In this document: positions 56,500 to 64,000 of the stretch, one piece after another
Layout of the letters: the number at the start of each line of letters is the position of its first letter
How positions within the stretch are numbered: position 1 is the stretch's first letter
DNA from: Nonomuraea guangzhouensis
Lineage (GTDB): Bacteria > Actinomycetota > Actinomycetes > Streptosporangiales > Streptosporangiaceae
Reading direction: 5' to 3'
Assembly (NCBI RefSeq): GCF_019396345.1
Contig: NZ_JAHKRM010000012.1
Span: 186,001-250,000, forward strand
Length of the DNA stretch: 64,000 bases
Program-made: the position numbers and the translations under genes
Notes under the pieces: generated by a model
The model's database searches: none
Told to the model about the DNA's origin: nothing
What the model saw: only the letters and a program-made list of their open reading frames with translations

Positions 56500-59316
56500 A
56501 TGCACCGACGTCCGTGGCTCACCTTGCTGACCACGATGGCGCTGATCATTCCCGGAGCGCTCGCGCTCGACGCCTCCCCGGCGAACGCCGTCGTCATTCC
56601 GGCGGCCGACTACCAGCAGGTGTCTCTCGCGTCGGGAGGTGCGGAGCTGGGTGAGGCGATGTCGCTGGCCGTGATGCCGAACCGGTCGGTGGTGCACACG
56701 GCGCGCGACGGCACGGTGCGCGTCACCGATGTCAACGGCAACACGAAGGTGGCCGGCAGGCTCAACGTCTACAGTCACGACGAGGAGGGCCTGCAGGGCG
56801 TGGCGGTGGACCCCGACTTCGCGTCCAACCGGTACATCTGGCTCTACTACTCGCCGCGGCTGAGCACGCCCAACGGTGATGCGCCGAGCAACGGCTCGCA
56901 GGCCCAGTTCGACCAGTGGAAGGGCGAGCTGTACGTGTCCCGGTTCGTTCTCAAGCCGGACGACACTCTCGACCTGGCCAGCGAGAAGGTGGTCCTGCGG
57001 GTCCAGAACGACCGCGGCCTGTGCTGTCACGTGGGCGGGGACCTCGACTTCGACGCCGCCGGAAACCTCTATCTGACCACCGGCGACGACAGCAACCCCT
57101 TCGAGTCGAGCGGCTACTCCCCGCTGGACGAGCGGACCGACCGCAACCCGCAGTACGACGCCCAGCGCTCGGCCGGCAACACCAACGACCTGCGCGGCAA
57201 GCTCCTGCGGATCAAGCCGCAGCCCGATGGCACCTACACGATTCCCGGCGGCAACCTGTTCCCGCCGGGGACGGCGAAGACCCGGCCGGAGATCTACGCG
57301 ATGGGCTTCCGCAACCCGTTCCGGATGAGCGTGGACAAGGCGACCGGCATCGTCTACCTCGGTGATTACGGGCCGGACGCGGGCGTGACCAACGCGAACC
57401 GAGGGCCGAGCGGGCAGGTGGAGTTCGACCGCATCACCGGTGCGGGCAACTACGGATGGCCGTACTGCACGGGCACGAACACCACCAGCGAGACCTACAA
57501 CGAATGGAACTTCGCCACCAACAGCACCGGTCCGAAGTACAACTGCGCGGGCGGCCCGACCAACAACTCCTTCCGTAACACCGGTCTGACCACGCTGCCT
57601 GCGGCGAAGCCGGCCTGGATCAGGTACGCGGGGGACGCCGGAAGCCCGCCGGAGTTCGGCTCCGGGTCGGAGTCGCCGATGGGTGGCCCGGTCTACCGGT
57701 ACGACCCCAACCTGAACTCGCCCGTCAAGTTCCCCCAGGCGCTCGACGGGCGGTATTTCGCCGGTGAGTACGGTCGGCGCTGGATCAAGGCGATCGAGGT
57801 CAAGCCGGACGGCGCCTATGGGGAGATCTTGGCGTTCCCCTGGTCGGGGACGCAGGTGATGGACATGGCCTTCGGCCCCGACGGGGCCCTCTACGTCCTC
57901 GACTACGGCGACGGCAACAACAACCAGGCGCTGTATCGCATCGAGTACATCGGCAGTGCCAACCGCAATCCGATCGCCAAGGCGTCCGCCGACAAGACGT
58001 CGGGACCGGCTCCGCTGACGGTGGCCTTCTCCTCGGCGGGCAGCTCCGACCCGGAGGGCGGCGCGCTGACGTACTCGTGGAACTTCGGCGACGGCACCAC
58101 CTCCACGGCGGCGAATCCGAGCAAGACCTACACCACGAACGGGAGCTACACGGCGACGCTCACGGTCCGGGACCCGCAGGGGCTCACCGGTACGGCGAAT
58201 GTGATCGTGAACGTCGGCAACACCGCGCCCACGGTCACTCTCACCACCCCTGCCGCCGGGCAGCTGTTCTCCTTCGGCGACACCGTGCCCTTCCAGGTCA
58301 CCGTCAGCGACCCGGAGGACGGCACGATCGACTGCGCCGGGGTCACCGTCGCCTACTTCCTCGGCCACGACAGTCACCGCCACCAGATCACCTCCAAGAC
58401 CGGCTGCTCGGGCACCATCTCGGTGCCGGTGGACGGTGAGCATGACGCCGCGGCCAACATCTACGGCGTCTTCGTGGCCTCCTACACCGACAAGGGCGGC
58501 CTGACCTCCACCAGCGACCGTACGCTCCAGCCACGGCACCGGCAGGCCGAGCACTTCGGCGTCCAGCAGGGCGTCCAGACGGCTGACCACACCACCGCGG
58601 AAGGCGGCAAGACGGTCGGCTTCACCGACGACGGCGACTGGATCTCCTTCCAGCCGTACAGCCTGGGCAACGCGACGAGGATCACCGCCCGGGTCTCCTC
58701 CGCCGGCGCGGGCGGCCGGATCGAGGTGCGCACGGGCTCGGCGACCGGCACCCTGCTGGGAACGGCGAACGTGACGAGCACCGGCAGCTGGGACACCTTC
58801 ACCGACGTCTCGGCGAACCTCAGCGGCGCGCCGACCGGCAGCACGACGCTCTATCTGGTCTTCCGTGGCCCGACCGGACAGGGCTACCTGTTCGACGTGG
58901 ACGCCTTCACTTTCGACACCGGCACTCCGCCCTCGGGGAGCACGAGTGCCTTGAAGGGTGGGGGATCGGGCCGGTGCCTGGACGTCAGCGCCTCGCCGCC
59001 CAACGGCACGCAGGCGCAGATCTGGGACTGCAACGGGCAGGCCAACCAGCAGTGGACGTCGACGGCCGCGGGTGAGCTGCGGGCCTCTGGCGGCAGGTGC
59101 CTGGACGTGAACGGGGCCGGGACGGCGGACGGCACCAGTGTGATCGTCTGGGACTGCAACGGCCAGAACAACCAGAAGTGGCGCCTCAACGCCGACGGGA
59201 GCATCACGGCGGTGGGGGCGAACAAGTGCCTGGACGTCAGCGGCACCGCCAACGGCACCAAGGCGCGCATCTGGACCTGCACCGGAGGAACCAACCAGCG
59301 CTGGACCCGCGTCTGA
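56500..59316 (+). CDS. Secreted PQQ-type sugar dehydrogenase (GSDH/sorbosone) with PKD, CBM6 and CBM13 modules
   Basis: 938 residues. Signal about 1-27; six-blade GSDH propeller (about 35-480; DEEGLQGVAVDPDFASNRY, NTNDLRGKLLRI, EIYAMGFRNPFRMSVDK); PKD domain (about 485-575; TYSWNFGDGTT); a second Ig-like domain; CBM6 (about 683-805; GFTDDGDWISF); CBM13 (about 815-938). It would oxidise sugars at a polysaccharide surface, passing electrons from PQQ. PQQ genes are not in view. An operator precedes it, and the ThuA/DUF1080 gene follows 10 bases later, forming a likely two-gene operon. Confidence 0.9.
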   Translation: MHRRPWLTLLTTMALIIPGALALDASPANAVVIPAADYQQVSLASGGAELGEAMSLAVMPNRSVVHTARDGTVRVTDVNGNTKVAGRLNVYSHDEEGLQGVAVDPDFASNRYIWLYYSPRLSTPNGDAPSNGSQAQFDQWKGELYVSRFVLKPDDTLDLASEKVVLRVQNDRGLCCHVGGDLDFDAAGNLYLTTGDDSNPFESSGYSPLDERTDRNPQYDAQRSAGNTNDLRGKLLRIKPQPDGTYTIPGGNLFPPGTAKTRPEIYAMGFRNPFRMSVDKATGIVYLGDYGPDAGVTNANRGPSGQVEFDRITGAGNYGWPYCTGTNTTSETYNEWNFATNSTGPKYNCAGGPTNNSFRNTGLTTLPAAKPAWIRYAGDAGSPPEFGSGSESPMGGPVYRYDPNLNSPVKFPQALDGRYFAGEYGRRWIKAIEVKPDGAYGEILAFPWSGTQVMDMAFGPDGALYVLDYGDGNNNQALYRIEYIGSANRNPIAKASADKTSGPAPLTVAFSSAGSSDPEGGALTYSWNFGDGTTSTAANPSKTYTTNGSYTATLTVRDPQGLTGTANVIVNVGNTAPTVTLTTPAAGQLFSFGDTVPFQVTVSDPEDGTIDCAGVTVAYFLGHDSHRHQITSKTGCSGTISVPVDGEHDAAANIYGVFVASYTDKGGLTSTSDRTLQPRHRQAEHFGVQQGVQTADHTTAEGGKTVGFTDDGDWISFQPYSLGNATRITARVSSAGAGGRIEVRTGSATGTLLGTANVTSTGSWDTFTDVSANLSGAPTGSTTLYLVFRGPTGQGYLFDVDAFTFDTGTPPSGSTSALKGGGSGRCLDVSASPPNGTQAQIWDCNGQANQQWTSTAAGELRASGGRCLDVNGAGTADGTSVIVWDCNGQNNQKWRLNADGSITAVGANKCLDVSGTANGTKARIWTCTGGTNQRWTRV

Positions 59317-59323
59317 AAGGACA
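58965..59323 (+). repeat. Duplicated CBM13 DNA block (copy A)
   Basis: This segment and 60721-61079 are nearly the same sequence at an offset of 1756 bases. Over the last 227 bases (59097-59323) I count only three differences. The identity includes the stop codon and the AAAGGACA ribosome-site bases after it. Confidence 0.9.
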
Positions 59324-59326
59324 CCC

Positions 59327-61072
59327 ATGCTGCGACACCTCATCCCCGCCGCGCTCGGGCGCATCGCGGGGAGCGACCGAAAGACATCCGCGCTACGACG
59401 CCTGTCCATGGCGGTGGTGGCGATCACCGCCGCCGCGACGGTGATCCCCGCCATCCCGGCCCAGGCCGCCGCCTTCAAGGTGCTGGTGTTCTCCAAGACG
59501 GCCGGGTTCCGGCACGACTCGATCCCCAACGGGATCCAGGCCATCCGCGATCTGGGGGCCGCCGGCGACTTCGCCGTCGACGCCACCGAGGACGCGAACG
59601 CCTTCAGCACGGCCAACCTGGCCCAGTACAAGGCGGTGGTGTTCCTCAGCACCACCGGTGACGTGCTGAACGACAACCAGCAGGCCGCCTTCCAGACGTA
59701 CGTGGACGGCGGTGGCGGTTACGTGGGGGTGCATTCGGCCGCCGACACCGAGTACAGCTGGGCGTACTACGGGCAGTTGATGGGGGCCTGGTTCAACAAC
59801 CACCCGGCCATCCAGCAGGCCACCGTGCGGACCGAGGACCGGGCGCACGCCGCGACCGCCCACCTGGGAGCGACCTGGTCACGTACCGACGAGTGGTACA
59901 ACTACCGCACCAACCCCCGCCCGAACGTCCGGGTGCTGCAGAGCCTGGACGAGGGCAGCTACAGCGGCGGCAACATGGGCGATCACCCGATCACCTGGTG
60001 CCACCCCCAGTCCGCCGGCCGCGCCTTCTACACCGGCCTGGGCCACACCAAGGAGTCGTACGCCGATCCGAACTTCCGCACGCTGCTGCTCGGCGGAATC
60101 CGGTACGCGGCCAAGGCCACCAACGCCGACTGCCGCCCGGAGACCGGGTACATGACGTTGTACAACGGCTCGACGACGGGCTGGTCGCAGGCCGGGCCGG
60201 GGTCGTTCGCCAACAGCGACGCCACGCTGACCTCCCAGGGCGGCATGGGCATGCTGTGGTACAACGCCAAGGAATTCCGCTCCTACTCCGTCAAACTCGA
60301 CTGGAGGATGACCGGCGACTCCAACTCCGGCGTCATCGTCGGTTTCCCGGCCACCAGTGACCCCGACGCGGCGCTCAACACCGGATATGAGGTGCAGATC
60401 GACGCGACCGACACCCCGGACAAGACGACCGGGGCGATCTACGGGTTCAAGGCCGCCGACATCGCCGCCCGCGACGCGGCGCTGAACCCGCCGGGTCAGT
60501 GGAACACCTATGAGCTGCTGGTGGAGGGTGAGCGGCTGCAGGTGTTCCTGAACGGCACCAGGATCAATGATTTCACCAACACCGATCCGGTCCGCTCGCT
60601 CCAGCAGGGCTACCTCGGCATCCAGAACCACGGGTCCGGCGACGTGGTGGCGTTCCGCAACATCCGCGTCAAGGAACTGACCAGCACACCGGGTGGTTCG
60701 GGCGCGCTGCGGGGCGTGGGGTCGGGTCGGTGCCTGGACGTCAGTGCCTCGCCGCCCAACGGCACGCAGGCGCAGCTCTGGGACTGCAACGGGCAGAACA
60801 ACCAGAAGTGGACGTCGACCGCCGCGGGTGAGCTGCGGGCCTCGGGCGGCAAGTGCCTGGACGTGAACGGGGCCGGGACGGCGGACGGCACCAGTGTGAT
60901 CGTCTGGGACTGCAACGGCCAGAACAACCAGAAGTGGCGCCTCAACGCCGACGGCAGCATCACGGCGGTGGGGGCGAACAAGTGCCTGGACGTCAACGGC
61001 ACCGCCAACGGCACCAAGGCCCGCATCTGGACCTGCACCGGAGGAACCAACCAGCGCTGGACCCGCGTCTGA
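59327..61072 (+). CDS. Secreted ThuA-DUF1080 protein with CBM13 (keto-glycoside-acting candidate)
   Basis: 581 residues; AAAGGA 7 bases before the ATG. Signal about 1-46; ThuA-like glutamine-amidotransferase-fold domain (about 48-265; VLVFSKTAGFRHDSI, GVHSAADTEY, DHPITWCH); DUF1080/3-keto-disaccharide hydrolase-like beta-sandwich (about 275-455; TLYNGSTTGWSQAGPGSFA, SGVIVGFP, YEVQIDATDTPDKTTGAIYGF); CBM13 (about 460-581). DUF1080 proteins can cleave 3-keto-glycosides, and ThuA proteins are linked to keto-disaccharide use. With the dehydrogenase upstream, an oxidise-then-cleave pair is a reasonable hypothesis. No gene uses the AAAGGACA copy after its stop. Confidence 0.88.
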   Translation: MLRHLIPAALGRIAGSDRKTSALRRLSMAVVAITAAATVIPAIPAQAAAFKVLVFSKTAGFRHDSIPNGIQAIRDLGAAGDFAVDATEDANAFSTANLAQYKAVVFLSTTGDVLNDNQQAAFQTYVDGGGGYVGVHSAADTEYSWAYYGQLMGAWFNNHPAIQQATVRTEDRAHAATAHLGATWSRTDEWYNYRTNPRPNVRVLQSLDEGSYSGGNMGDHPITWCHPQSAGRAFYTGLGHTKESYADPNFRTLLLGGIRYAAKATNADCRPETGYMTLYNGSTTGWSQAGPGSFANSDATLTSQGGMGMLWYNAKEFRSYSVKLDWRMTGDSNSGVIVGFPATSDPDAALNTGYEVQIDATDTPDKTTGAIYGFKAADIAARDAALNPPGQWNTYELLVEGERLQVFLNGTRINDFTNTDPVRSLQQGYLGIQNHGSGDVVAFRNIRVKELTSTPGGSGALRGVGSGRCLDVSASPPNGTQAQLWDCNGQNNQKWTSTAAGELRASGGKCLDVNGAGTADGTSVIVWDCNGQNNQKWRLNADGSITAVGANKCLDVNGTANGTKARIWTCTGGTNQRWTRV

Positions 61073-61079
61073 AAGGACA
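60721..61079 (+). repeat. Duplicated CBM13 DNA block (copy B)
   Basis: Partner of 58965-59323. The copied ribosome-site bases follow this stop, although no plus-strand gene starts here. Confidence 0.9.
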
Positions 61080-61084
61080 ACCGG

Positions 61085-62416
61085 TCAGCGGCTTCCGAGG
61101 GCCAGGCCGGCCAGGAGGCTCTTGACCTCGGTCGCCTCGTAGGAGTCCCGGTCGAACGGCCCGATGATGAGCGGGCCGTCGTCGGGGAGGTCGGGCAGCC
61201 GGCCGTGGCTGCCCCGCACCGGCGCCGGGTCGAGCGGCACCACCCGCATCGTGTACCGGAAGCCCAGTTTCTTCCTGGCCAGCGCCGCCGCCGCGCGGAG
61301 CTTGACGAACGGATCACTCGGGTCCATGAACAGCTCGGCGGGGTCGTAGCCGGGTTTGCGGTGGATGTCCACGAGCCTGGCGAAATCCGGGGCGCGGTCG
61401 TCGGAGAGCCAGTAATAGTAGGTGAACCAGGCGTCAGGTTCCGCCACCGCGACGAGCTCGCCGGCGCGTTCGTGGTCGAGCCCGTACTTCGTCTTCCCCG
61501 CGTGGTCGAGCACCTCGTCCACGCCGGGCAGCTCGGCGATGACGGCGCGGGTGCGGTCGAGGTCGGCGGGGTCGCGCACGTACACGTGGGCCACCTGGTG
61601 GTCGGCGACGGCGAAGGCCCGGGACGTCCACGGGTCGAGATACTCCATCCCGGCTTGGGTGTAGACCTCCAGGAGACCCGCGGTACGCAGCGCCCGGTTG
61701 ATGTCCACCGGGCGGGACACCGGGGTGATGCCGTACTCCGAGAGCACGACCACCTCGGCGTTCTCGGCGAGGAGCGGAGCCAGCGCGGCGTCGACCGCGC
61801 GGGCCGCCGCCACCGCCTCGGGGCCGGCGGGGCCGTACCGCTGGAGGTCGTAGTCGAGGTGCGGCACGTAGACCAGCAGCAGATCGGGCCGTTCGCGGGC
61901 CAGGATGCGGCGGGCCGCGGCGATGATCCACTCGGAGGAGGCGATCCCCGCGTTGGGGCCCCAGTAGGTGAACAGGGGGAACGGCCCCAGCGCGGCCTCG
62001 AGGTCGTCGTGGAGCGAGGGCGGGCGGGTGTAGCAGTCGGGCGACTTGCGGCCGTCGGCGTGGTAGACGGGGCGCGGGGTGACGAGCAGGTCGGCCGGCG
62101 CGCCCATCGCGTACCACCAGCAGACGTTGGCGGTGCGCAGGCCGGGCGCGGCGGTCCACAGCTGGTCGCCCTGGATGAGCGCGTTGTGCTGGCGCCACAG
62201 CAGCACCTCGCCGAGATCCCGGAAGTACCACCCGTTGCCGACGATGCCGTGGTCGCGGGGCATCGAACCGGTCAGCAGAGTGGCCTGCATCGAGCACGTG
62301 ACGGCCGGCAGCACGGGCCGCAGCGCGGCCGCCGCGCCCGCCTTCGCCACGTTCGGCATGTGCGCGAGCAGGCGCGGGGTCAGCCCGACGACATTGATCA
62401 CGACCAGCGGTGCCAT
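61085..62416 (-). CDS. eboF: Alkaline-phosphatase-superfamily phosphodiesterase, EboF-like
   Basis: 443 residues from ATG 62414-62416 (AAGGAG upstream). Nucleotide pyrophosphatase/phosphodiesterase fold (PF01663): nucleophile region PAVTCSMQATLLTG, metal ligands in YVPHLDYDLQRYG and VLSEYGITP, and VADHQVAHVYV. Its start overlaps the EboE stop by one base. Ebo clusters (EboA-F), known from cyanobacteria and Pseudomonas, contain such an enzyme next to EboE; they are thought to modify or move an isoprenoid-linked or other precursor. Activity here is unproven. Confidence 0.82.
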   Translation of the reverse strand: MAPLVVINVVGLTPRLLAHMPNVAKAGAAAALRPVLPAVTCSMQATLLTGSMPRDHGIVGNGWYFRDLGEVLLWRQHNALIQGDQLWTAAPGLRTANVCWWYAMGAPADLLVTPRPVYHADGRKSPDCYTRPPSLHDDLEAALGPFPLFTYWGPNAGIASSEWIIAAARRILARERPDLLLVYVPHLDYDLQRYGPAGPEAVAAARAVDAALAPLLAENAEVVVLSEYGITPVSRPVDINRALRTAGLLEVYTQAGMEYLDPWTSRAFAVADHQVAHVYVRDPADLDRTRAVIAELPGVDEVLDHAGKTKYGLDHERAGELVAVAEPDAWFTYYYWLSDDRAPDFARLVDIHRKPGYDPAELFMDPSDPFVKLRAAAALARKKLGFRYTMRVVPLDPAPVRGSHGRLPDLPDDGPLIIGPFDRDSYEATEVKSLLAGLALGSR

Positions 62417-63528
62417 CACGTCTCCTTCAGCCCGAGGGCGGCGAGCTGCCCCCGCATCCAGTCGAGCTCGGCGGCGATGCCTTCCGCGACGTCGGCCGGC
62501 GCGCCGGGAAGCACGTTCCACGTGTAGGTCTCCACCTCGACGTGCCTGGTCAGCGGCCGTTCTCCGCCGAGGAGCACGGTCAGCAGGTCACGCAGGAAGG
62601 GGGCGCTGGTGGCGAGTGGAGGGGGCGGCGCGTCGTGCAGCGGGACGTGGAAGTGCACGCGCCAGCTCTCGTCCGCGGGCAGCCCACCGGCCAGGGCCTC
62701 GCCCAGGTCGTCGGCGTAGGCGGTGGCGGAGCGGGTCTGGTGGAGGAAACGGGCCTCGTCGAACGCGGCCAGCGCCGACTGCGCCCCCGGCGGAGCCACC
62801 AGGGCGCACGACGCCTGGAGCTTCACGATGGGCAGCCCGCTGCGGGCGCCCGCGCCGGGTTCCTCGAAACCCACGGCCATATGACAGGCGTCCAGGCAGA
62901 GGCCGAGATGGTGGTGATCCACGTCGCTCAGCAGGGCGGTCGCCTGGGGCGTCGTCTCGACGATGCAGCCGGGCTCCGGCTCGAAGCCCAGCCGGATCAC
63001 CTTGCCGGTACGGCCGGCCAGCGCGCGCAGGCCCTGGGCGACCGTGTCGAGATTGGCCATGACCACCGCCGCTTTCTCTCTCGTCCACCCCGTCCGCCAG
63101 GCGAGGGGGAGGGTCGAGATCGTGCCCTCGGTGACGTCGTCCGGCAGCAGCGCGGCGAGGATCTCGGCGAGCCCGAGCGTGTGGCGCAGCCGCTCCGCGT
63201 CGGCCCAGTCGGGGGCGTAGACGCGGTACTTCACGATCTCGTCGTGGAAGCCCCGGTAGGGGAACCCGTTGAGGGTCACCACCTCCAGCCCGAGCGCGGT
63301 CAGCCGCTCGCGCAGCCCGGCGAGTTCCTCGGGCCGGGCGAGGAGGTCCGCGGCGGCGTGCTGCGACAGCCACAGCCCGAGCCCGAGCCGTTCGACGCCG
63401 AGCAGGTGCCTGACCCGCGCCGCGACGCCGGACAGCTGACCGTGGATACCGGGGAGATCCTCGGCGGCGTGGACGTTGGTGCAGTAGGACAGGTGCACCG
63501 TCGAGCCGTCCGGATGGCGCAGGCGCAT
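62416..63528 (-). CDS. eboE: EboE-like sugar phosphate isomerase/epimerase (TIM barrel)
   Basis: 370 residues from ATG 63526-63528 (GAGG 6 bases upstream); an upstream GTG overlapping the EboB stop is possible. A xylose-isomerase-like barrel with the EboE opening HLSYCTNVHAAEDLPGI, then GLWLSQHAAADL, TLNGFPYRGFH, LGLCLDACHMAVGFE and VHFHVPLH. These match the metabolite-traffic protein EboE family. Part of the leftward EboB-EboE-EboF set. Confidence 0.85.
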   Translation of the reverse strand: MRLRHPDGSTVHLSYCTNVHAAEDLPGIHGQLSGVAARVRHLLGVERLGLGLWLSQHAAADLLARPEELAGLRERLTALGLEVVTLNGFPYRGFHDEIVKYRVYAPDWADAERLRHTLGLAEILAALLPDDVTEGTISTLPLAWRTGWTREKAAVVMANLDTVAQGLRALAGRTGKVIRLGFEPEPGCIVETTPQATALLSDVDHHHLGLCLDACHMAVGFEEPGAGARSGLPIVKLQASCALVAPPGAQSALAAFDEARFLHQTRSATAYADDLGEALAGGLPADESWRVHFHVPLHDAPPPPLATSAPFLRDLLTVLLGGERPLTRHVEVETYTWNVLPGAPADVAEGIAAELDWMRGQLAALGLKET

Positions 63529-63530
63529 GG

Positions 63531-64000
63531 TCACCCTCGCTTGATCGTGTTGCCGGCGTGGTCGGGGGCGGCTTGCGGGCCGGTCTCGAGGTCGAGGCGG
63601 CCGCTCTGCCCGTAGAAGGCGACCGGATTGCGCCACAGCACCCGATCCACGTCGTCCTCGCCGAAGCCGGCCGCGAGCATGGCATCGGCTACCTCGCGCG
63701 TCTTGAGCGGGTCGCTGCGTCCCCAGTCGGCGGCCGAGTTCACCAGCATCCTGTCCGTGCCGTACTCCTTGAGCAGCGTCACCATCCGGTCCGGGTCCAT
63801 CTTGGTGTCGGGGTAGATCGAGAACCCCATCCAGCAGCCCGAGTCCGCGACCATGCCGGCGGTCAGCTCGTTGAGGTGGTCGATGAGCACCCGCCCGGGG
63901 GGTATCCCGGCGTCCCGGACCACGTGGAGGGTCCGGCGGGTGCCCGCGGCCTTGTCCCGATGCGGCGTGTGCACGAGCACCGGAAGATCATTCACTCGTG
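63531..64000 (-). CDS. eboB: TatD-family metal-dependent hydrolase (EboB-like), C-terminal part
   Basis: The frame is open to the right edge, so the N-terminus lies outside. The visible about 156 residues include LPVLVHTPHRDK, RVLIDHLNE, MGFSIYPDTKMDP and LVNSAADWGRSDP, the metal-binding barrel of TatD/amidohydrolase-like EboB proteins. Its stop lies 3 bases before the EboE ATG. It probably continues upstream into other ebo genes (EboA, EboC, EboD) not in this window. Confidence 0.8.
   Translation of the reverse strand, partial: RVNDLPVLVHTPHRDKAAGTRRTLHVVRDAGIPPGRVLIDHLNELTAGMVADSGCWMGFSIYPDTKMDPDRMVTLLKEYGTDRMLVNSAADWGRSDPLKTREVADAMLAAGFGEDDVDRVLWRNPVAFYGQSGRLDLETGPQAAPDHAGNTIKRG

Noticed and set aside
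56434..59676. A very long minus-strand open frame (over 1000 codons) antisense to the sugar dehydrogenase
   Set aside because: It is explained by high G/C at third positions, is Arg/Val/His-rich, has no domain signal and fully overlaps a well-supported gene with signal peptide and known modules.

Overview
The window looks like chromosome from a GC-rich, mycelial-type actinomycete, most likely of the Streptosporangiales (Nonomuraea-like). That placement is inferred from family content, not computed. The clues are very high G/C in third codon positions, GTG/TTG starts, an IdeR/DmdR iron box, a mycothiol-type ArsC, a RamB/ScfR regulator facing isocitrate lyase, PknB-type kinases with C-terminal beta-propellers, and many secreted glycoside hydrolases tailed with ricin-type (CBM13) lectin modules. 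I saw no rRNA, tRNA, CRISPR array or intact insertion sequence.

The left third (1-27 kb) is a series of small housekeeping and stress modules. They are: a membrane protein/MarR pair with a double-dyad operator; a three-gene ABC-2 export operon; a hormone-sensitive-lipase-type hydrolase; an iron-box-controlled siderophore-interacting protein; a coupled pair of membrane Ser/Thr kinases, the first a predicted pseudokinase; a DHA2 drug exporter; an arsenic locus using an aquaglyceroporin instead of ArsB/Acr3; isocitrate lyase opposite a RamB-like regulator; a copper operon (csoR-copZ-His-rich protein-copA); a TetR/MFS pair with multiple operators; an acyl-CoA dehydrogenase; and a cytochrome P450 pseudogene.

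The right part (27-61 kb) is a plant-polysaccharide utilisation island. Secreted enzymes are GH62 and GH54 arabinofuranosidases, GH43, a clan-A GH39-like enzyme, GH29 and GH95 fucosidases, a GH27 galactosidase, a GH10 xylanase, an SGNH esterase, a CE1-like esterase, a GH141-like beta-helix protein, a PQQ-type sugar dehydrogenase and a ThuA/DUF1080 protein. Ten carry near-interchangeable Cys-containing CBM13 modules and two carry a different ricin-like module. In places the module DNA is almost identical between genes, once including bases beyond the stop codon. Control appears to come from a LacI regulator, two FCD-type GntR regulators and at least four recurring palindromes. Import of one product is provided by a sugar ABC system without its own ATPase, followed by an enolase-superfamily dehydratase.

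The right edge (61-64 kb) is the start of an Ebo-type metabolite-traffic cluster (EboB, EboE and EboF homologues) running leftward. The most interesting observations are the pseudokinase/kinase tandem, the shuffled lectin cassettes with their shared operator code, and the pairing of a secreted sugar dehydrogenase with a DUF1080 (keto-glycoside hydrolase-like) protein beside the Ebo genes.
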